A DNA stretch of 64,000 nt from Pictodentalium vernedei (GCA_031216915.1 CM062296.1:664083838-664147837), one strand, 5' to 3'; positions 32,212 to 45,010 are shown, numbered from the stretch's first letter. Notes: a model not told the origin generated them from the letters alone. Numbers and translations: made by a program.

Positions 32212-33255
32212 TCATAATAATAATAATAATAACTCTTTGGCCAGCCGCTGATTTGTCGCGGTCCTCATAAGAGAAGGCCATCATTCCCCCTGCACCCCAC
32301 CCCCTCTTCCCCTCCTCTCCTCCCAGCATTCAGATATAAACTGCTTAATAGTGTCCCTCACTTCCTCTTTTTCAATTTCTTCAATAAGCATTCCTACCCT
32401 CTCCCTCGTGTCCCCCTTCAGCCATCTATCCTTTGTTTCTTCACCCCACTTCTGCATTATTCTTCCAGTAAATTTTATTCTATGAGGTATATACTGTGGG
32501 CATTCCAAGAGAAAATGTTCCAGGGTCTCCACTACTCCAGAGTGGCACATTTGGCATCCCTTTTCCCCATCTCTCCCAATTTTTCCCCGAAGCTCCAGTG
32601 ATCTTGATCTCAGTTTGAACAGCAGTGACCCTCCAAAGGTGCCATCTAGGTACTTCTCAAAAGCTGGCTTTTCTTTATATTGTAACCCCTGCAGTGATCT
32701 TTTCACGCTAACCCCTGCTCGCCAGTTTCGATTGCAATCTTCCATGACTCTCTCTTTGACAAACCTTTTGCCTTCTTTCATTCCTACTTCTATGTTTGTG
32801 ACCTCTATAGAGTAATTGTCCATTAGTTCCCTCACATGTTTTGACCACCCCGTTTCTATATTAGAATTCCAAATGGTATCGAGCATCAATTTGCACCACC
32901 GGTTGTCAGGCAGGTTTCTCAAGTAGTTAAAGTAACACAGTTTTCCCAAATCTACCCTGTCCTTGATTTTCATCCACCCAAGCTCCCCCCTTACTGCTTC
33001 CAAAGCTGCAGCATTACTCGACCCTGTTATCCATCTGCCGGCATCATTCTGAGTACTTTCCAACTTCTTAATAACGGTTTGGTTTAATGGAATCACGTCC
33101 GTGCCATACGTTATACTTGGTAAACCCACCCTCTCCCACAGTGTTTTCCCCACAAAGACCTTGTTGAAACTATTTTTCCCTAAAAGTTTTAGTTGGTTCA
33201 GAATTCTTTTCCCCTTCAGAATCAGTTTGGCTGAGTAATTTCTGTACACCCCTCA
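32212..33255 (-). pseudogene. 5'-truncated LINE: C-terminal part of non-LTR reverse transcriptase ORF
   Basis: A single open frame of 322 codons (33249-32281, minus). The N-terminal residues correspond to the region after the RT palm, with LPSITYGTDVIPL and TQNDAGRWITG like the post-catalytic part of many LINE RTs. Near the C terminus CQMCHSGVVETLEHFLLECP forms a C-x2-C...H-x4-C zinc-binding motif typical of LINE ORF2 ends. The minus-strand 3' end carries a (TTA)n tail (32213-32231), used by several LINE groups as a terminal simple repeat. The missing RT core and endonuclease fit 5' truncation during target-primed reverse transcription. The frame is intact over its length, suggesting a fairly recent insertion. 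It sits in a foldback repeat also seen near 4230-4300. Confidence 0.85.
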
Positions 33256-33700
33256 TAGTGAAACAAAAGAGAAATACAGAATGACTGAAGAAAATTATGT
33301 TGCACAACCAGATTGCTAGGTGTTAAATTATTACAGCTCGTCCCTTATGATTTTCTGTCCATTGTGTCATCTGCTCATCCCCACAAACTATTTCACACAA
33401 AAATTAATGCCTACCTGGATGAAAGGATCAAGTTTCTTAGCCCCTGTGGGAACTCAAGAAAATGGAGCAGTACTTGTTTACTGTGGTAAACGAGTTCTGG
33501 TGCACTGGTAAAGTAGGACCAGGTAACAAATGCCTAGGGTGGAATTCCTCTAAAGTGGGAACTTCATACCCATGCTACAGTCATGCTATAGCTATGGATG
33601 CTAACTATGGCCTTAAACACCAAAAAATAGATCAAGTTCCATTAGAGATTGAGTCGAGAGAGGGAAAGCAATAAGAAAAAGCCCAGACAGAATTCTTTAG
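33256..33700. repeat. Interspersed repeat (copy of 2540-2690 type) and spacer
   Basis: Bases 33446-33560 repeat the AGCAGTACTTGTTTACTGTG and GTGGAATTCCTCTAAAGTG blocks. The rest is unassigned. Confidence 0.45.
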
Positions 33701-33959
33701 AAAAAAGACAACTTTAATACTCTTTAAAGCATGTGAAAACTTTATAAGTAACAGTTTATTTCATAGCACTGATGTGTAATGTGGAAGAATACATCCTCAA
33801 CAGATGCTGAACTAGAGATATTCTTTATAATCCGGCAGCCAAACCCACCTTTTTTTACTTGTGCGTGTTTTGGCGTCTAAAGTTTTTTCACAGTGGTTTC
33901 CAACAGTTTAGACATCCCACATCAATATTCCATCAGGTGGCTTCTTGTCAGCCTTGAGG

Positions 33960-35690
33960 AATTTTAAATAAGGCCTGAATAACATGGCCACAAATTTGAC
34001 TGAAAAAAATGGTGTTTCGAACATTTGAAAGATTTAGCACGAACTGCATGACACAAACTGGTTTAGAGCCCATCATTTCCTGATCAACACAATGTTGCTT
34101 AAACATGGAAATCATTACATAAAGAGCTTTAACTATGCTAGATGTGGCCTTTGATATTTACGAGAGATGCAAGCTCTGCCCCAAGACATTCTTGAAAATT
34201 TCATGAAAGGGAATCATGTAATGAGACATATAGATTGATTTGGAATGGAATTTGGAGTGACATGTACATTGAAAGCACATTCATGTGTTATGGACATGGT
34301 AAATCTGGAATAATTCTTATCACTTTGAAACCACAAACTCTCAAAGTCTGGGCTCTCAGTCTTCATACGTGTGGCCATTTAGTGAGTGATGTTTCTCGAT
34401 TGAGGGATTCCAGTGTGAATTCGAGTTTAAATCAATTTCACAAAGAAGAAGCCAAAAGTAGAATCGCTGCTAATAAACTTGATCAAGATGGCCTCAGAAG
34501 CAAACTGGACGTAGTTATCAATCCATTGAATCCGAAGCAACACCCGAGCAAAGTTGTGAATATCACCACTGGTAGGATTGGGCCAGCTTCCGTAAATGTT
34601 TACAACGCCATAGCTCTGGGTCAAGAGGAGATGGTTGAGTTCGAGAGGCGTTTACCAGCCGGGTTTTATGACACAATGTCCACACCAGTGGTGACTATGT
34701 CCGTCATGAAGACGGTTATAGAAGTAGGCAACTCACGATTATGACTGCAACTTGATTTATTCAAGGGTAATGGGTCTTCAATCAAGTGTGAGAGATACTG
34801 AAATCAAGGAAGTGATCTCTTATGAGCTAGTGCCAGTTCCAACTGCACTGTTCAATGAAGCTGGTGATTTGAATACACCAAAATTGACATCAGACCTCAA
34901 AACAAGAACTGCCTGTACAATATCAGCAAGAAAATCCAAACAAACAGGCGTAGATGTTAGCATGGTAATTGATGGATGTGCCCTACTCTGGATTCCTCAC
35001 TGACTGGCACCGAATAAACTTCACAGTCCTATTGTGCTGGATTTTGTTGAAAACTTTCAAGAATCTGTAAAACAGAAGTTGTTGTTGGGTGACGTTTATC
35101 TTATTTTCGACAGGTACAACAAGTTCAGCATGATAAGTTGTACAAGGACTCACAAGAGTGCTGAAAGCTGTTGCTGAGAATTCAGGTTGAGCGCAACATC
35201 AGTACTGCCATCTTGGAAACTTATGCGGACCATCACTGAGAATAAAAAGCAGCTCATTTTCTAAGGGGCACAAACTTGTCATTACTGTCCAAGACAAGGT
35301 TCCAACTGAAATTAACAAAGGTGTCCTCATAAAAAGCGTGACATGAAAACCAGTCACAAAGAAGCTGATAATATTATTATAGTTCAACAACAGTGAAACT
35401 CAGAAATGGGGCTGCGTGCATTTGGAAACATACACTGTATTCGGACCCACCCAACATGGAACCTACAAATTATGGGTTTGTTAGAGATGAGAAGGTGAAG
35501 TCACTTCTCTCATTGCCTCTGCCTCACAATGTATCCCTAGCATCTGACAATATCTTAAAACTGATTCAATAATCGTGTTCCAGCAAACCACCATGCAAGA
35601 CATTAAGGTGCAGCTGTGTTGCCTCATGGTTAGCAAGCACTGTTTTCTGTACTTGCCAAACAACCAACAACTGAGTGCTGTAACGAACAG
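33960..35690 (+). pseudogene. Decayed copy of an uncharacterised multi-copy family with a cysteine-rich tail
   Basis: Frames read in order give MQALPQDILENFMKG (~34170), WSDMYIESTFMCYGHGKSGI, LKVWALSLHTCGHLVSDVSR, KLDVVINPLNPKQHPSKVVN, GRIGPASVNVYNAIALGQE and FYDTMSTPVVTMSVMK. Then come IYSRVMGLQSSVRDTEIKEV, YELVPVPTALFNEAG and DVSMVIDGCALLWIP, followed after shifts by KLVITVQDKVPTEINKGV and HKEADNIIIVQQ. It ends with a Cys-rich tail (CSSKPPCKTLRCSCV and FCTC, 35570-35655). From memory, proteins with this layout occur as multi-copy hypothetical genes in corals, Hydra, lancelets and molluscs. No function is established that I can cite. Several stops and frameshifts and the lack of introns suggest a processed or element-borne copy. 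An unusual feature is how much of the family length survives in order. Confidence 0.65.
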
Positions 35691-35699
35691 ACGAGTGGC

Positions 35700-36760
35700 G
35701 CTACCTAATCATTGCCTAAATTTTTAGAAAATACCATATTGGACAGTATTGGACATTACATTTGGCTGCCTTTTTGTTATACTTTTGGATACTTACAAAT
35801 TTTTGAAACTACCTAGTGGTCTACATAATCTTTCTTGTCGTACCACATACCAGGACTCTCTTTTTCTAATATTTTTAATATTAATGCTACCATTGATAAT
35901 TTACGGGTGATATATTAGTACCAATTCCAAACTTCATACCTGAACTGATAGAGCCTGTACAATTGTACAGAAATGCCTAAACATTACTGTCATGTGATTG
36001 TCCATCACAAAGACTGATCACTATGACCATCATTGCACTAGTCATCTGGAACTAACTGGTGAAATTTGTGAAAAAAAAAATCAATTTTTCTGATTTTTGT
36101 CACCATTTTGTCCACCATGTTGGATTTAGGTAGTCTGATTTTTACACAAAATTAAAAAGCTGTATCTGTTGGATAAGAAAGATGCTAGTTTGTTTCAATT
36201 AGCACTTCACGTTGGTTAAAATCATCCTGTTTATAAAAATGGCCGCCATTTTGACCGCCATTTTCAAAAAAATTCCTCAAGGCTGACAAAAGGCTAGCCG
36301 AATGATTCTTCAAATGGGTGTTGTGGACAACCATTATTCGCTGAGAAAAAAACTTTAGACGCTAAAACATGCAACAGTGCATTTGCCAGACTATTACAAC
36401 TTCACATCATCATAAGCTATCCTCAACAAAATATGTTTTTAGTCAAGATATATTTACCACACACACATTAATCTTCACAGTCCAGATGGTTAAAAAAAAA
36501 AGGGCAGTTACACACTGAATGAGATGCGAGCAATGGACAAACTTATAATCAGAAGTGGCAACAAAGGGGTAAAGTCAGTGGAGCTACACCTCCATTTTGT
36601 CTTCTCGGTTTTCTTACAAGGTTTACTCTAAGGCTGTGTGAAGAAACCGTTTGCTGATTGTGGTGAATTATAAATATAGCTTATAGACTGTCCAGTTATT
36701 GAGTTTTTTCAGATAGTCAAGACAGTACATATGAGTTAGACTCAACTCTGTCCAGTTTTC
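35700..36760. other. Spacer without recognised gene
   Basis: AT-rich, with ATGGCCGCCATTTTGACCGC at about 36240 as a small internal inverted motif. No supported gene. Confidence 0.4.
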
Positions 36761-36762
36761 TT

Positions 36763-37070
36763 ATTAATTGGTTGAGTGCTCAATTATTTTTTGATGGTGA
36801 TTCGTAAATGAGTAATTTTTTTTTCAAAGATACCATGCTACAAGCAAGGGGAGCCTTCATTTTGCTTGATAATGTTCAGAAATAATTGTTTTATTACTAT
36901 TTATTGGAGAGTGCCTGTTGGCACTCTCCAATAAATTATAACAAAAACAATTCCTTCTGCTAAGCAAACAACAAGCCAATGCATACAGTATAAAGCCACT
37001 AAAGTGGTATTCAGCTCTTTTCAGTAAAGCAATGTTAGTGGCTTCTGGCACTCAACCTAGCAGTTAATCA
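36763..37070. mobile_element. Foldback element (GGTTGAGTGC family), fullest copy
   Basis: Ends ATTGGTTGAGTGCTCAATT and GCACTCAACC with nearby GTTAAT are inverted. The centre is the ATTTATTGGAGAGTGCC / GGCACTCTCCAATAAAT hairpin (36899-36946), with ACAAGCAAGGGGAGCC and paired TAAAGCCACTAAAGTGG arms. No coding capacity. Confidence 0.7.
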
Positions 37071-37329
37071 AATGAAAGCATCAATAACACTGTAGCTAAA
37101 GCTGACTGTAGTGTTTGATTAAAAGGATAATGTTCAATGTTTATGAAAGGATTATGAAATAAGACAAGAATTGTGATAATTGAGAATATCTTAATTTCTG
37201 TTCCCTACATGCTATGTTTTCAGTAAGAATAATTTGAGGTGAAGACTGTACTAAAGAAATGAGGTCTGGGTTAATGTGGCCCTCACAGTTAAATGTCTGT
37301 CAGCCAAAGTTACCAAGTTACAGTAATAT

Positions 37330-38190
37330 TATTCCAAAACGAGTCATCCTACCAAGATACAATGAAATCCCTTCATAAATATAGCTTATAGACTTTGCTA
37401 AAGGAATCTAGGTCACCTGATGGTCCAGCAGTCATGGCTGACCAAACATGGCCAAAATAGGTTAGTCTCATCTAGATATCATACCAAGTTATCCCACCAA
37501 GGTACAATGAAATCCCTTCACAAAAACCTGTAGACAGTGCTAAAGGAATCTAGGTCACATAACCAGGTGGCGATAACGGCTTACAGACCATGACCAAAAT
37601 AGGAAGTCTCATCTGGACAACTTACCGAGTTATCCTTCCAAGTTACAATGAAATCACTTCATAAATATGAACTGCAGACTATGCAAAACAAATCTAGGTC
37701 ACATGCCTGTGCGGCCCTCACAGTTGACCGATCACGGCCAAAATAGGATGTTCTCATCTAGACATTATACCGAGTCATCCTACCACTTTACAATGAAATC
37801 CCTTCATAAATGCAAGCTGTGGATTCTGCTGAAGGAATCTAGGTAATGTGCCCCTCTGGTCGTCACGGTTGACTGAACCCAACCAAAATAGGACGTTCTC
37901 ATCCAGACATAAAACAGAGTCATCCTACCAAGTTACAATGAAATCTCTTCATAAATACAACCTGTAGACTGTGCTAAAGGTTTTTGGGTCCGCACAGCCA
38001 TCATGGTTGATCGATCACAACCAAAAGGGGACATTCTCATCGAGATATTGTACAGAGTCATCCTACCAAGTTACAATGAAATCCCTTCATAAACTTTAGA
38101 CTGTGCTAAAGTGTTTCGGGCTCGTGTAGCCATAATGGTTGACCGATCACAACCAAAAAGGGATGCTCTCATCTAGACATGACCTTGAAC
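37330..38190. repeat. Tandem repeat, about 140-150-bp units, six or more copies
   Basis: Each unit carries TACAATGAAATCCCTTCATA, GACTGTGCTAAAGGAATCTA or a variant, and CAAAATAGG then a CTCATCTAGAC block. Copies start near 37350, 37500, 37645, 37785, 37930 and 38065, each moderately diverged. Confidence 0.8.
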
Positions 38191-38487
38191 CTGCATATGG
38201 AATTTTGTGATGATTGGACAAGAACTGCAGGCTGTAGCATGTGCTATAGAAGATGTGAACAGGCTCACAGACATCCGCATACGTGATGGCAAGAGCTTAT
38301 CTTGACTTTATCAAGTTAAGCTAAAAAGTAACTCTTTTTCTGATAAAGTTTGGATTTTGATATTTAAGGGCCTGATTTGTTCCTGGTAATGAGTTTTCAG
38401 TTAATATTCAGGCTGAATGTTGTGATATTTCTGGCCATGTTAATTTGACTTTCTCTTTTCCCAGCGTTGTTAATAATGGAACAGGGA

Positions 38488-38735
38488 ATAATCTGAAACT
38501 GGAAATGTGAATAGCCAATTCACAACTATTATCCAATTATATTGACCGTTATACTGTCTGTCAGGTTTCATGTATATCTGCATGCGATGTCAATCGGTCA
38601 GGAATCACGCAATTTGAAACTGGAAATGTGAATAGCCAGTTCACAACTATTATCCAATTATATTGACTGTTATACTGTCTGTTTGGCTTCATGTATATCT
38701 GCATGCAATGTCACACAATCAGTCAGGAATCCAAT
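38488..38735. repeat. Tandem duplication (~125 bp)
   Basis: TGAAACTGGAAATGTGAATA through CTGCATGCGATGTCA (38492-38592) is repeated at 38614-38713 with only a few changes. Confidence 0.85.
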
Positions 38736-39455
38736 TTATTTGATCTCTATAATGTCCCAAGAGTGCAACAAGGCATCATCTGCAATACTTTAGTATTGCA
38801 GATAGCTTCTTGTTGAACTCAAGGAACGATATGTATCTTGCTAATTGAGTTTTCAAGAGATCAGGTTCTTCAATTTTCATTTTACAATTCACCTTGAGGT
38901 TGATTAACTTTGCTGTGATGTAGCTGAGTTTTCTTAGTAAAACATATAAAAAGTGACATGCCAAGAGATGACCTTATTCTAACTAGTGATACAAAATGAT
39001 ACATTTCCAATTTATATCACAGATATTAAGAGATACACTTCAGTTTCAAGTAATAATATATTCAACAATCATTAAAACATTTTAGAACAAAAATTCTACA
39101 AATAAAAAAATGCAAGAAAAGATCAGACCTACAAATCGTTCAGCATTGACATCATAGATGTAGTGAATATTAGATTATATACTACTCAAAGTTTGCTAAG
39201 CACCAAATATTTGACACATCATTGTGAAATTTGGTGGTGACATATTTGCGATCTTTTTGGTGGATATGATTGTGGAATGTATTGAGATGTTCCCCAGTGT
39301 TTACATTAGCTCTCTTGACAGGCAGACTTTTCGTGACAGTCATGGAAAGCATGTACCCCTTGATTTTCATGATGTTTTTGTGTACTGTCTACATGTATAT
39401 GACATGTGTAGGGAATTCAATCTTCATTTCAACACAAACCCTTGTGATTTAATGA

Positions 39456-40491
39456 TTGAATATGGCAAATGCAAATGTAAGAAGACATTTGTCTGAAGCA
39501 GAAATGTGGTGGGCTGTAGGGATGATGGAGCAAGGGTCTACCCATTGTCAGGTTGGTGAAGCCCTTGGTGTGCACCATACGGTGATCACTAGAGCCTGGG
39601 TGAGATTTCAGCAGTATGGCACAACAGTAACACGACATTGTGGTGGCAGAGACAGGGCAACATCTTTAGCTAAAGACCAGTTTTTGACCATTCAGGACCA
39701 TAGGAATCGCTTTGCCACAGCAACCCAGCTTCACAGTGACCTTCAGAATGCATCCGGGGTAAATGTTTCGACGCAGACTATACGGGCAAGGTTGCACAAA
39801 GGTGGTCTCCGATCAAGAAGACCATGTATTAGCATTCCACTGTCCCAGAACCACCACCAGGCATGATATGAATGGGCCATGGACCACGTTGGATGGACCA
39901 GAGAAGATTGGCGACCTGTCCTTTTACAGATAAGTCAAGATACTGCCTAGACCACACAGATAGGTGTTCTAGGGTATGAAGAAGACCAGGAGAGCGATTC
40001 CATGCAGCCAACATTGCTGAGCATGACCGCTATGGTGGAGGGTCAATCATGGTCTGGAGCGACATCAGCTGGGATGGACGTACAGAGCTCTGTGTCCTTG
40101 AACGTGGTACATTGACTGCACAACAGTATATTGATGAGATGCTGGAGGTCCACGTCAGATTGTATGCAGGTGCAGTGGGTGACAGATTCATTCTGATGGA
40201 CGATAATGCCCGTGCTCATGTTGCCCATGCTGTCGGGGAGTACCAACAGAGTGAGGAGATTGAGCGTATGGACTGGCCAGCAGGATCCCCTGATCTCAAT
40301 CCAATCGAACATGTCTGGAATGAGTTGCAGCTTGCAATTTCAGCCCATCCAGTCCAGCCAAGAAGTGTCCAGGAGCTTGGTGCCATGCTGGTCCAAGAAT
40401 GGAACAAAGGACCACCAGGAACCTGATTGGGAGCATGAAAAGGCGTTGTCAAGCTGTAATTAAAAGTAATGGGTCTCATACTCGATACTGA
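39456..40491 (+). pseudogene. Tc1-like (DD34E) transposase, nonsense and frameshift mutations
   Basis: The first frame (from 39456) gives VRRHLSEAEMWWAVGMMEQG and VGEALGVHHTVITRAW, a paired helix-turn-helix DNA-binding region, then TIRARLHKGGLRSRRP. It meets a TGA at 39867, a one-base shift near 39922 and another TGA (expected Trp) at 39977. The catalytic core follows: Asp in TDKSRYC, GGGSIMVWSDISWDGRTELC, Asp in FILMDDNARAHVAH, and Glu in SPDLNPIEHVWNEL. A last shift near 40405 restores the NLIGSMKRRCQAVI tail. Catalytic residues are all present, so decay is recent in type though complete in effect. Confidence 0.88.
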
Positions 40492-40846
40492 ACCCATACC
40501 AGTTCGCTCCGCCAACTTTTTGGCATATTGAAAAATTTCCTCTTGTACCAATAATATCCATTTTCCATGGTTATCGTATTCAAAACAAGAGGGATGTTAC
40601 ATCCCAATGCTTACCTACATTCGCGCTTGATAATGTTGTTCCAATGTAACATGCCTAATATTTAGTTAATATAAATCATTAACTAGGCATCAAATGATTA
40701 ATGTGGTTTATGTGATGGCTTTGGAAAGTCTATATTTCTGCATTTATTATATATCAATTCAACATAGAATCATTGGATACATCTTTTAGAAATGTTTATG
40801 ATTAAGAATATGAATCGTGAGGCCAGATATTAAATCATAAATAAGA

Positions 40847-42916
40847 ACTAGACTTTATGATTCTGGAGAATCATGGCTTTTCCCGATTAGATTCCATGAT
40901 TTGTCATGACCCCACAGTGTCTGATGAATTGTTTTTAACTGTCTCACTGAAGTTCCCTCATTGATGTTATGAGAAAGGTGAGTATAGTAGTCTCAAATGA
41001 CTCAGTTTGGGTTTGATAAAAAAATGTTTAGGTAAAACCCATCATTAATGGTAGAATGGGTTAATATCAAGATCAATGTTTCCCTATCAGTTTTGCATCC
41101 GGTAAAAGAAGTTACGTTTCTCTGTGGCATTTCCATTTGTTGGTGTCCAAAAACAGACTATTTCTTCAATTTTTTTACATTTAGCAGCCCATGGAGGGTT
41201 AACAAATGCCTACCAGAATAATTTATCCATGCAGCTGGTCATATGACACCAAGACCTATCAACGGCCATTTTCTCTTGGAAACCCCACAAAATGTTTGTA
41301 AAGAAATCCAGGGAAAACGATTTTTTAAGCTATCGATGGGTATCCGTGCTAACCTCCCCAACAGGGGTTAACGCTTGGTTTTTTTAATACCCTTATTACT
41401 TACAAAAATGGTCCTCCATGAATTCCACTTCCAACGAAGGAGATTATGTTTATCTCTCATGTATACATTGGGTGCTGTGCGTGTCTGAAAACAGCCCCAT
41501 GTTAACAAAATTACGATGCTTGGCAGCTTGTAGATGGTTAATAAACGCTCATCGGAGTATTTTGTCCATGCAACTTGTAATGTCACATAAAGACCTACGA
41601 ATAGTCAATTTGTCTTGAAACCCTACAAGTTACCGTTAGGGAAATTCACAGAAAATGGGAATTTAAAGCTTTCAAGGGATATCTCTCTTTAGCCTGCCCA
41701 AAATGGGTTAAGACGTCGACTTTTGAATACCCTTACTACTTACAAAAATGTTTCCGACTAAATTGTGAGCTTGATAAAAGGAGGCACTTTTCTTTGTGGT
41801 GTACCCTTTGGGTGCTGTTGGTGTGCAAAAACAGCCCATTTTATCGCAATTTTGACCTTCAACAGCCCGAGGAGTGTTAACTAATGCTGACCGGAATATT
41901 TTGTTCATGCAACTTGTAATGTCACACCAAGACCTGCAAATAGCCGATTTTTTCTTGAAAACCTACAAAATGTTGATAGAGAAATCCACAGAAAACGGGT
42001 ATTTTAAGATTTTAATGGGTATCTCTATTTAACCAGCCCAAAATGGGTTAAGACGTCAAATTTTGAATACCCTTACCACTTTCAAAAATATTTTCCGATC
42101 AATTTTGCGTCCGATAAATGAAGGACCCTTTCTCTCTGGGATACCGTTTGGGTGCTGTTGGTGACTAAAAACAGCCCATTTTATCACAATTTTTACGTTT
42201 AGCAGCTCGGGGAGGGTTAACTAATGCTCACCGGAATATTTTATCCATGCAACTTGTAATGTCACATGAAGACCTGAGAGTGACCAATTTTTCTTGAAAA
42301 TCTACAAGACTCGTTTAGAGAAATCCACGGAAAACACGAACTTTTGAGCATTATGGGGGTATTGCTGTTTAACCAGCTCAAAATGGGTTAATGCTTGGTT
42401 TTCTGAACACCTTTATTACTGACAAAAATGATCCTCGGTGAATTCCACTCCCAATAAAGGAAGTTATGTTTATCTCTCATGTATTGTTTGGGTGCAGTGG
42501 GGGCCTGAAACCGGCCTATTTCATCAAAATTTCGATGTTTGGCAGCCTGTGGAGGGTTACCATATGCATCGCCTGATATGTAGTGTGTACCAAAGGGTGT
42601 GTCACAGACAGGTCTAGCAATGACGAATGTATAAAAAAAATCTACAAGACATGTTTCGAGAAAGTGCCGATAAACCCCAATTTTGGCAGTTTTTTGCCAA
42701 TTTTGACGAAATAAGGGTTAAATTGAAAATTCCGCTTCGGTACATTTTTAGATTTTGTGCCCCTCTATGCGTGTGCAAAATTTCGTGAAAATCGGTTCGA
42801 AAATGGCTTCTGAATCGTACGGACAAAATGTGTGGAAAAAAAAAAAAAAAAAAAAAAACCCAAAAAAATAATAATCCGTAGAAAAACAATAGTCTTTTCC
42901 AGAGGGAAAAGCCTAA
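40847..42916 (+). mobile_element. Tandem-repeat-cored element, family G, nested in family C
   Basis: Starts ACTAGACTTT and the palindrome ATGATTC/GAATCAT (40857-40863, 40868-40874), then GGCTTTTCC (40875-40883). The core holds about five ~338-bp units recurring near 41390, 41727, 42066 and 42405 (AATACCCTTATTACTTACAA). It ends with CGTACGGAC, poly-A, and the hairpin CTTTTCC/GGAAAAG (42894-42911). GGAAAAGCC of the hairpin is the complement of GGCTTTTCC at the start. Confidence 0.72.
42837..42858. repeat. Poly-A tract
   Basis: About 22 A residues inside family G, preceding CCCAAAAAAATAATAAT. Confidence 0.9.
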
Positions 42917-44689
42917 TTAGGAAAGGCTTTCATAAATCACTGAAATTTTAATTGAAGTACATTCATTGGTTAAAGAGGAGTTGCGGAAAAACATTCGTTC
43001 AAGAAAGTGCCTATAAGTCCCAACAAAAATACGTCACATCAACAACTAAAATAAGCCTTAATGTTACTAGTAACAAGTATGAGAAAGTATTAAATAAAAA
43101 AAAAAAAAAGTTAAAAAAAATTTTTTTTAAAGAAAGTGAATATAAGTCCCAAAAATCCCCGTCAAATTCCTCAAATATGCATGTAATAAGGGCGCAACGT
43201 TACCGCAATGTAGTTCAGTAACCCATGCATACAATATCAATTGCCTGGAAAGACACATAGAAACAGAACTCACCTTAACACCTCACCTTAACACAAACTT
43301 TTAGAACTTAAAATTGAGTAAGTCAGACAAAAACGTGAACATTGTGACTGAAAAAAAGAAAAGAAATCAGTTAAATTTCTGCATACAGTAGGGTTAATAC
43401 GTACAGTTGTTATTGAAATGAGAAAATAAACAGTTATGAGAGGTGAAGGCACCACAATCTGCACAAAAGCTGACTTTAACGCAAATTCTTACAACACCTA
43501 AACGCTAATTCTTACAACAAGTTTTGGCAGAAAATCAGCCTCAAATTCCTCAAATATGCATGTAATGAGGGTTAAATATTACTGCAATGGAGTTCAGTAA
43601 CCCAAGTGCAGAATATTAATCGCCTGGAAAGACACATAGAAACACAACTCACCTAAACACAAAGTTTTACAACTTAAAGTTTACTAAGTCCGAGAAAAAC
43701 ATGAAAATTTTGACTGAAAAAAAAGAAAATTTCCGTTAAATTTCTGCGTACAGTAGGGTTAATACCTACAGTTGTTATTGAAATATGAAAATCAATAGTA
43801 ATGAGAAGTTAAAGCAGCACAATCTGCACAAAAGCTGACTTTAACGCAAATTCTTACAACACCTAAACGCAAATTCTTACAACTTTTGGCAGAAAATTTT
43901 AGGTGAAATTTGGAAAAAGGTCATAGTATCAGGGTTAAATACTGTTCTGATAGTCCCCTACAATATACATATGCAATATCAAAGGCCTGAGCCCACTGAT
44001 CTTTGAGAACTCACCTTAACACCTCACCTTAACACAAACTTTTAGAACTTAAAATTTACTAAGTCCGAGAAAAACATGGAAATTTTTACTGAAAAAAAAG
44101 AAAATTTCCGTTAAATTTCTGCATACAGTAGGGTTAATACCTACAGTTGTTATTGAAATATGAAAATCAACAGTAATGAGAAGTTAAACCAGCACACTCT
44201 GCACAAAAGCTGACTTTAACACCACTTCTTACAACACCTAAACGCAAATTCTTACAACTTTTGGCAGAAAATTTTAGCTGAAATTTGGAAAAAAGTCGTA
44301 GTTTCAGGGTTAAATACTGTTCTGGTAGTCCCCTACAACCTACATATGCAATATCAAAGGCCTGAGCCCACTGATGTTTGAGAAATTAACCTTAACATTA
44401 AATCTTACATATTGGACACGCCGGACGCTGACGCCCGAGGTTATCACAATAGCTCACCACATCTCACAGATGTAGCTGAGCTAAAAATAATGTCAAACAC
44501 AAATAAAATCTTAATTTCTGTACTTCAATGATTAAAGATATAATTAAATAAAAAATATATACATTTTTCATTACAATATTTCAACTAAAATGTAAAACAG
44601 GTAGTTGGATATACTTGGTGCTTAGCAAACTTAGCGTAGTATATAAACAAATGGTCAGCAACTAATGTTACAATTGCTTTTTGTGGTTG

Positions 44690-45010
44690 CTAATCCAAGA
44701 AAAACAATGCAGTTGCACTTGTCCAAGGCCATCGTAGAGTGGGTAGTTTGCCATTATATTGAAAAGAACTTGAGTGTTGCACATTTATAATGGGATGAAT
44801 AGGAATGTATTTTTGTATCTCAAGTCCCTTTTTTCTCTTGTCTTTTCTTCTTTCCAGGAAGTTATTTTCTGTTGACACCCTCAGAGACGGCACCAGCATG
44901 CCTCCAGGTGGTCAATTAGGATTAAGTATCATGTCTAAGAACACAACAACCAGCGATGGTCAAAATCAAACCATCGACCTTGCAGTTTAAAGTCCCGTGT
45001 TGTTACCAGT
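44690..45010 (-). mobile_element. SINE-related sequence, minus strand
   Basis: The complement of 44950-45020 reads GTGGCTCACTGGTAACAACA and a GGTCGATGGTTTGATTTTGA B-box-like block, as in the tRNA-derived SINEs. The body is poorly matched. Confidence 0.5.

Larger units (their letters stand above)
40585..44487 (+). mobile_element. Tandem-repeat-cored element, family C, nested in Tc1 and itself split
   Basis: Begins ACAAGAGGGATGTTACATCC, a palindrome. Its core (42990-44390) is a tandem array of ~360-bp units with GCACAAAAGCTGACTTTAAC and TTAAATTTCTGCATACAGTA. The 3' part has CACGCCGGACGCTGACGCCC (44418-44437), then a compound hairpin, TAGCTCA/TGAGCTA (44450-44456, 44477-44483) enclosing ACATCT/AGATGT, and an A run. 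Element G (40847-42916) lies inside it. Confidence 0.7.
39176..44645 (+). mobile_element. Second Tc1-like transposon, with nested tandem-repeat elements
   Basis: The left end TATATACTACTCAAAGTTTG and following CTAAGCACCAA (39176 onward) is inverted at 44612-44645 (the complement reads TATATACTACGCTAAGTTTG). The transposase lies on the plus strand, and 3.9 kb of unrelated repeat element (40585-44487) separates it from the right end. Without it the transposon would be about 1.57 kb. Confidence 0.82.

Noticed and set aside
32615..32815. Plus-strand ORF of 66 codons
   Set aside because: Shadow of the minus-strand LINE ORF with a zinc-binding motif.
44805..44990. Possible exon after TTTCTTCTTTCCAG at 44858
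   Set aside because: The sequence runs into tRNA-SINE head sequence on the minus strand, and no donor follows before the stop.
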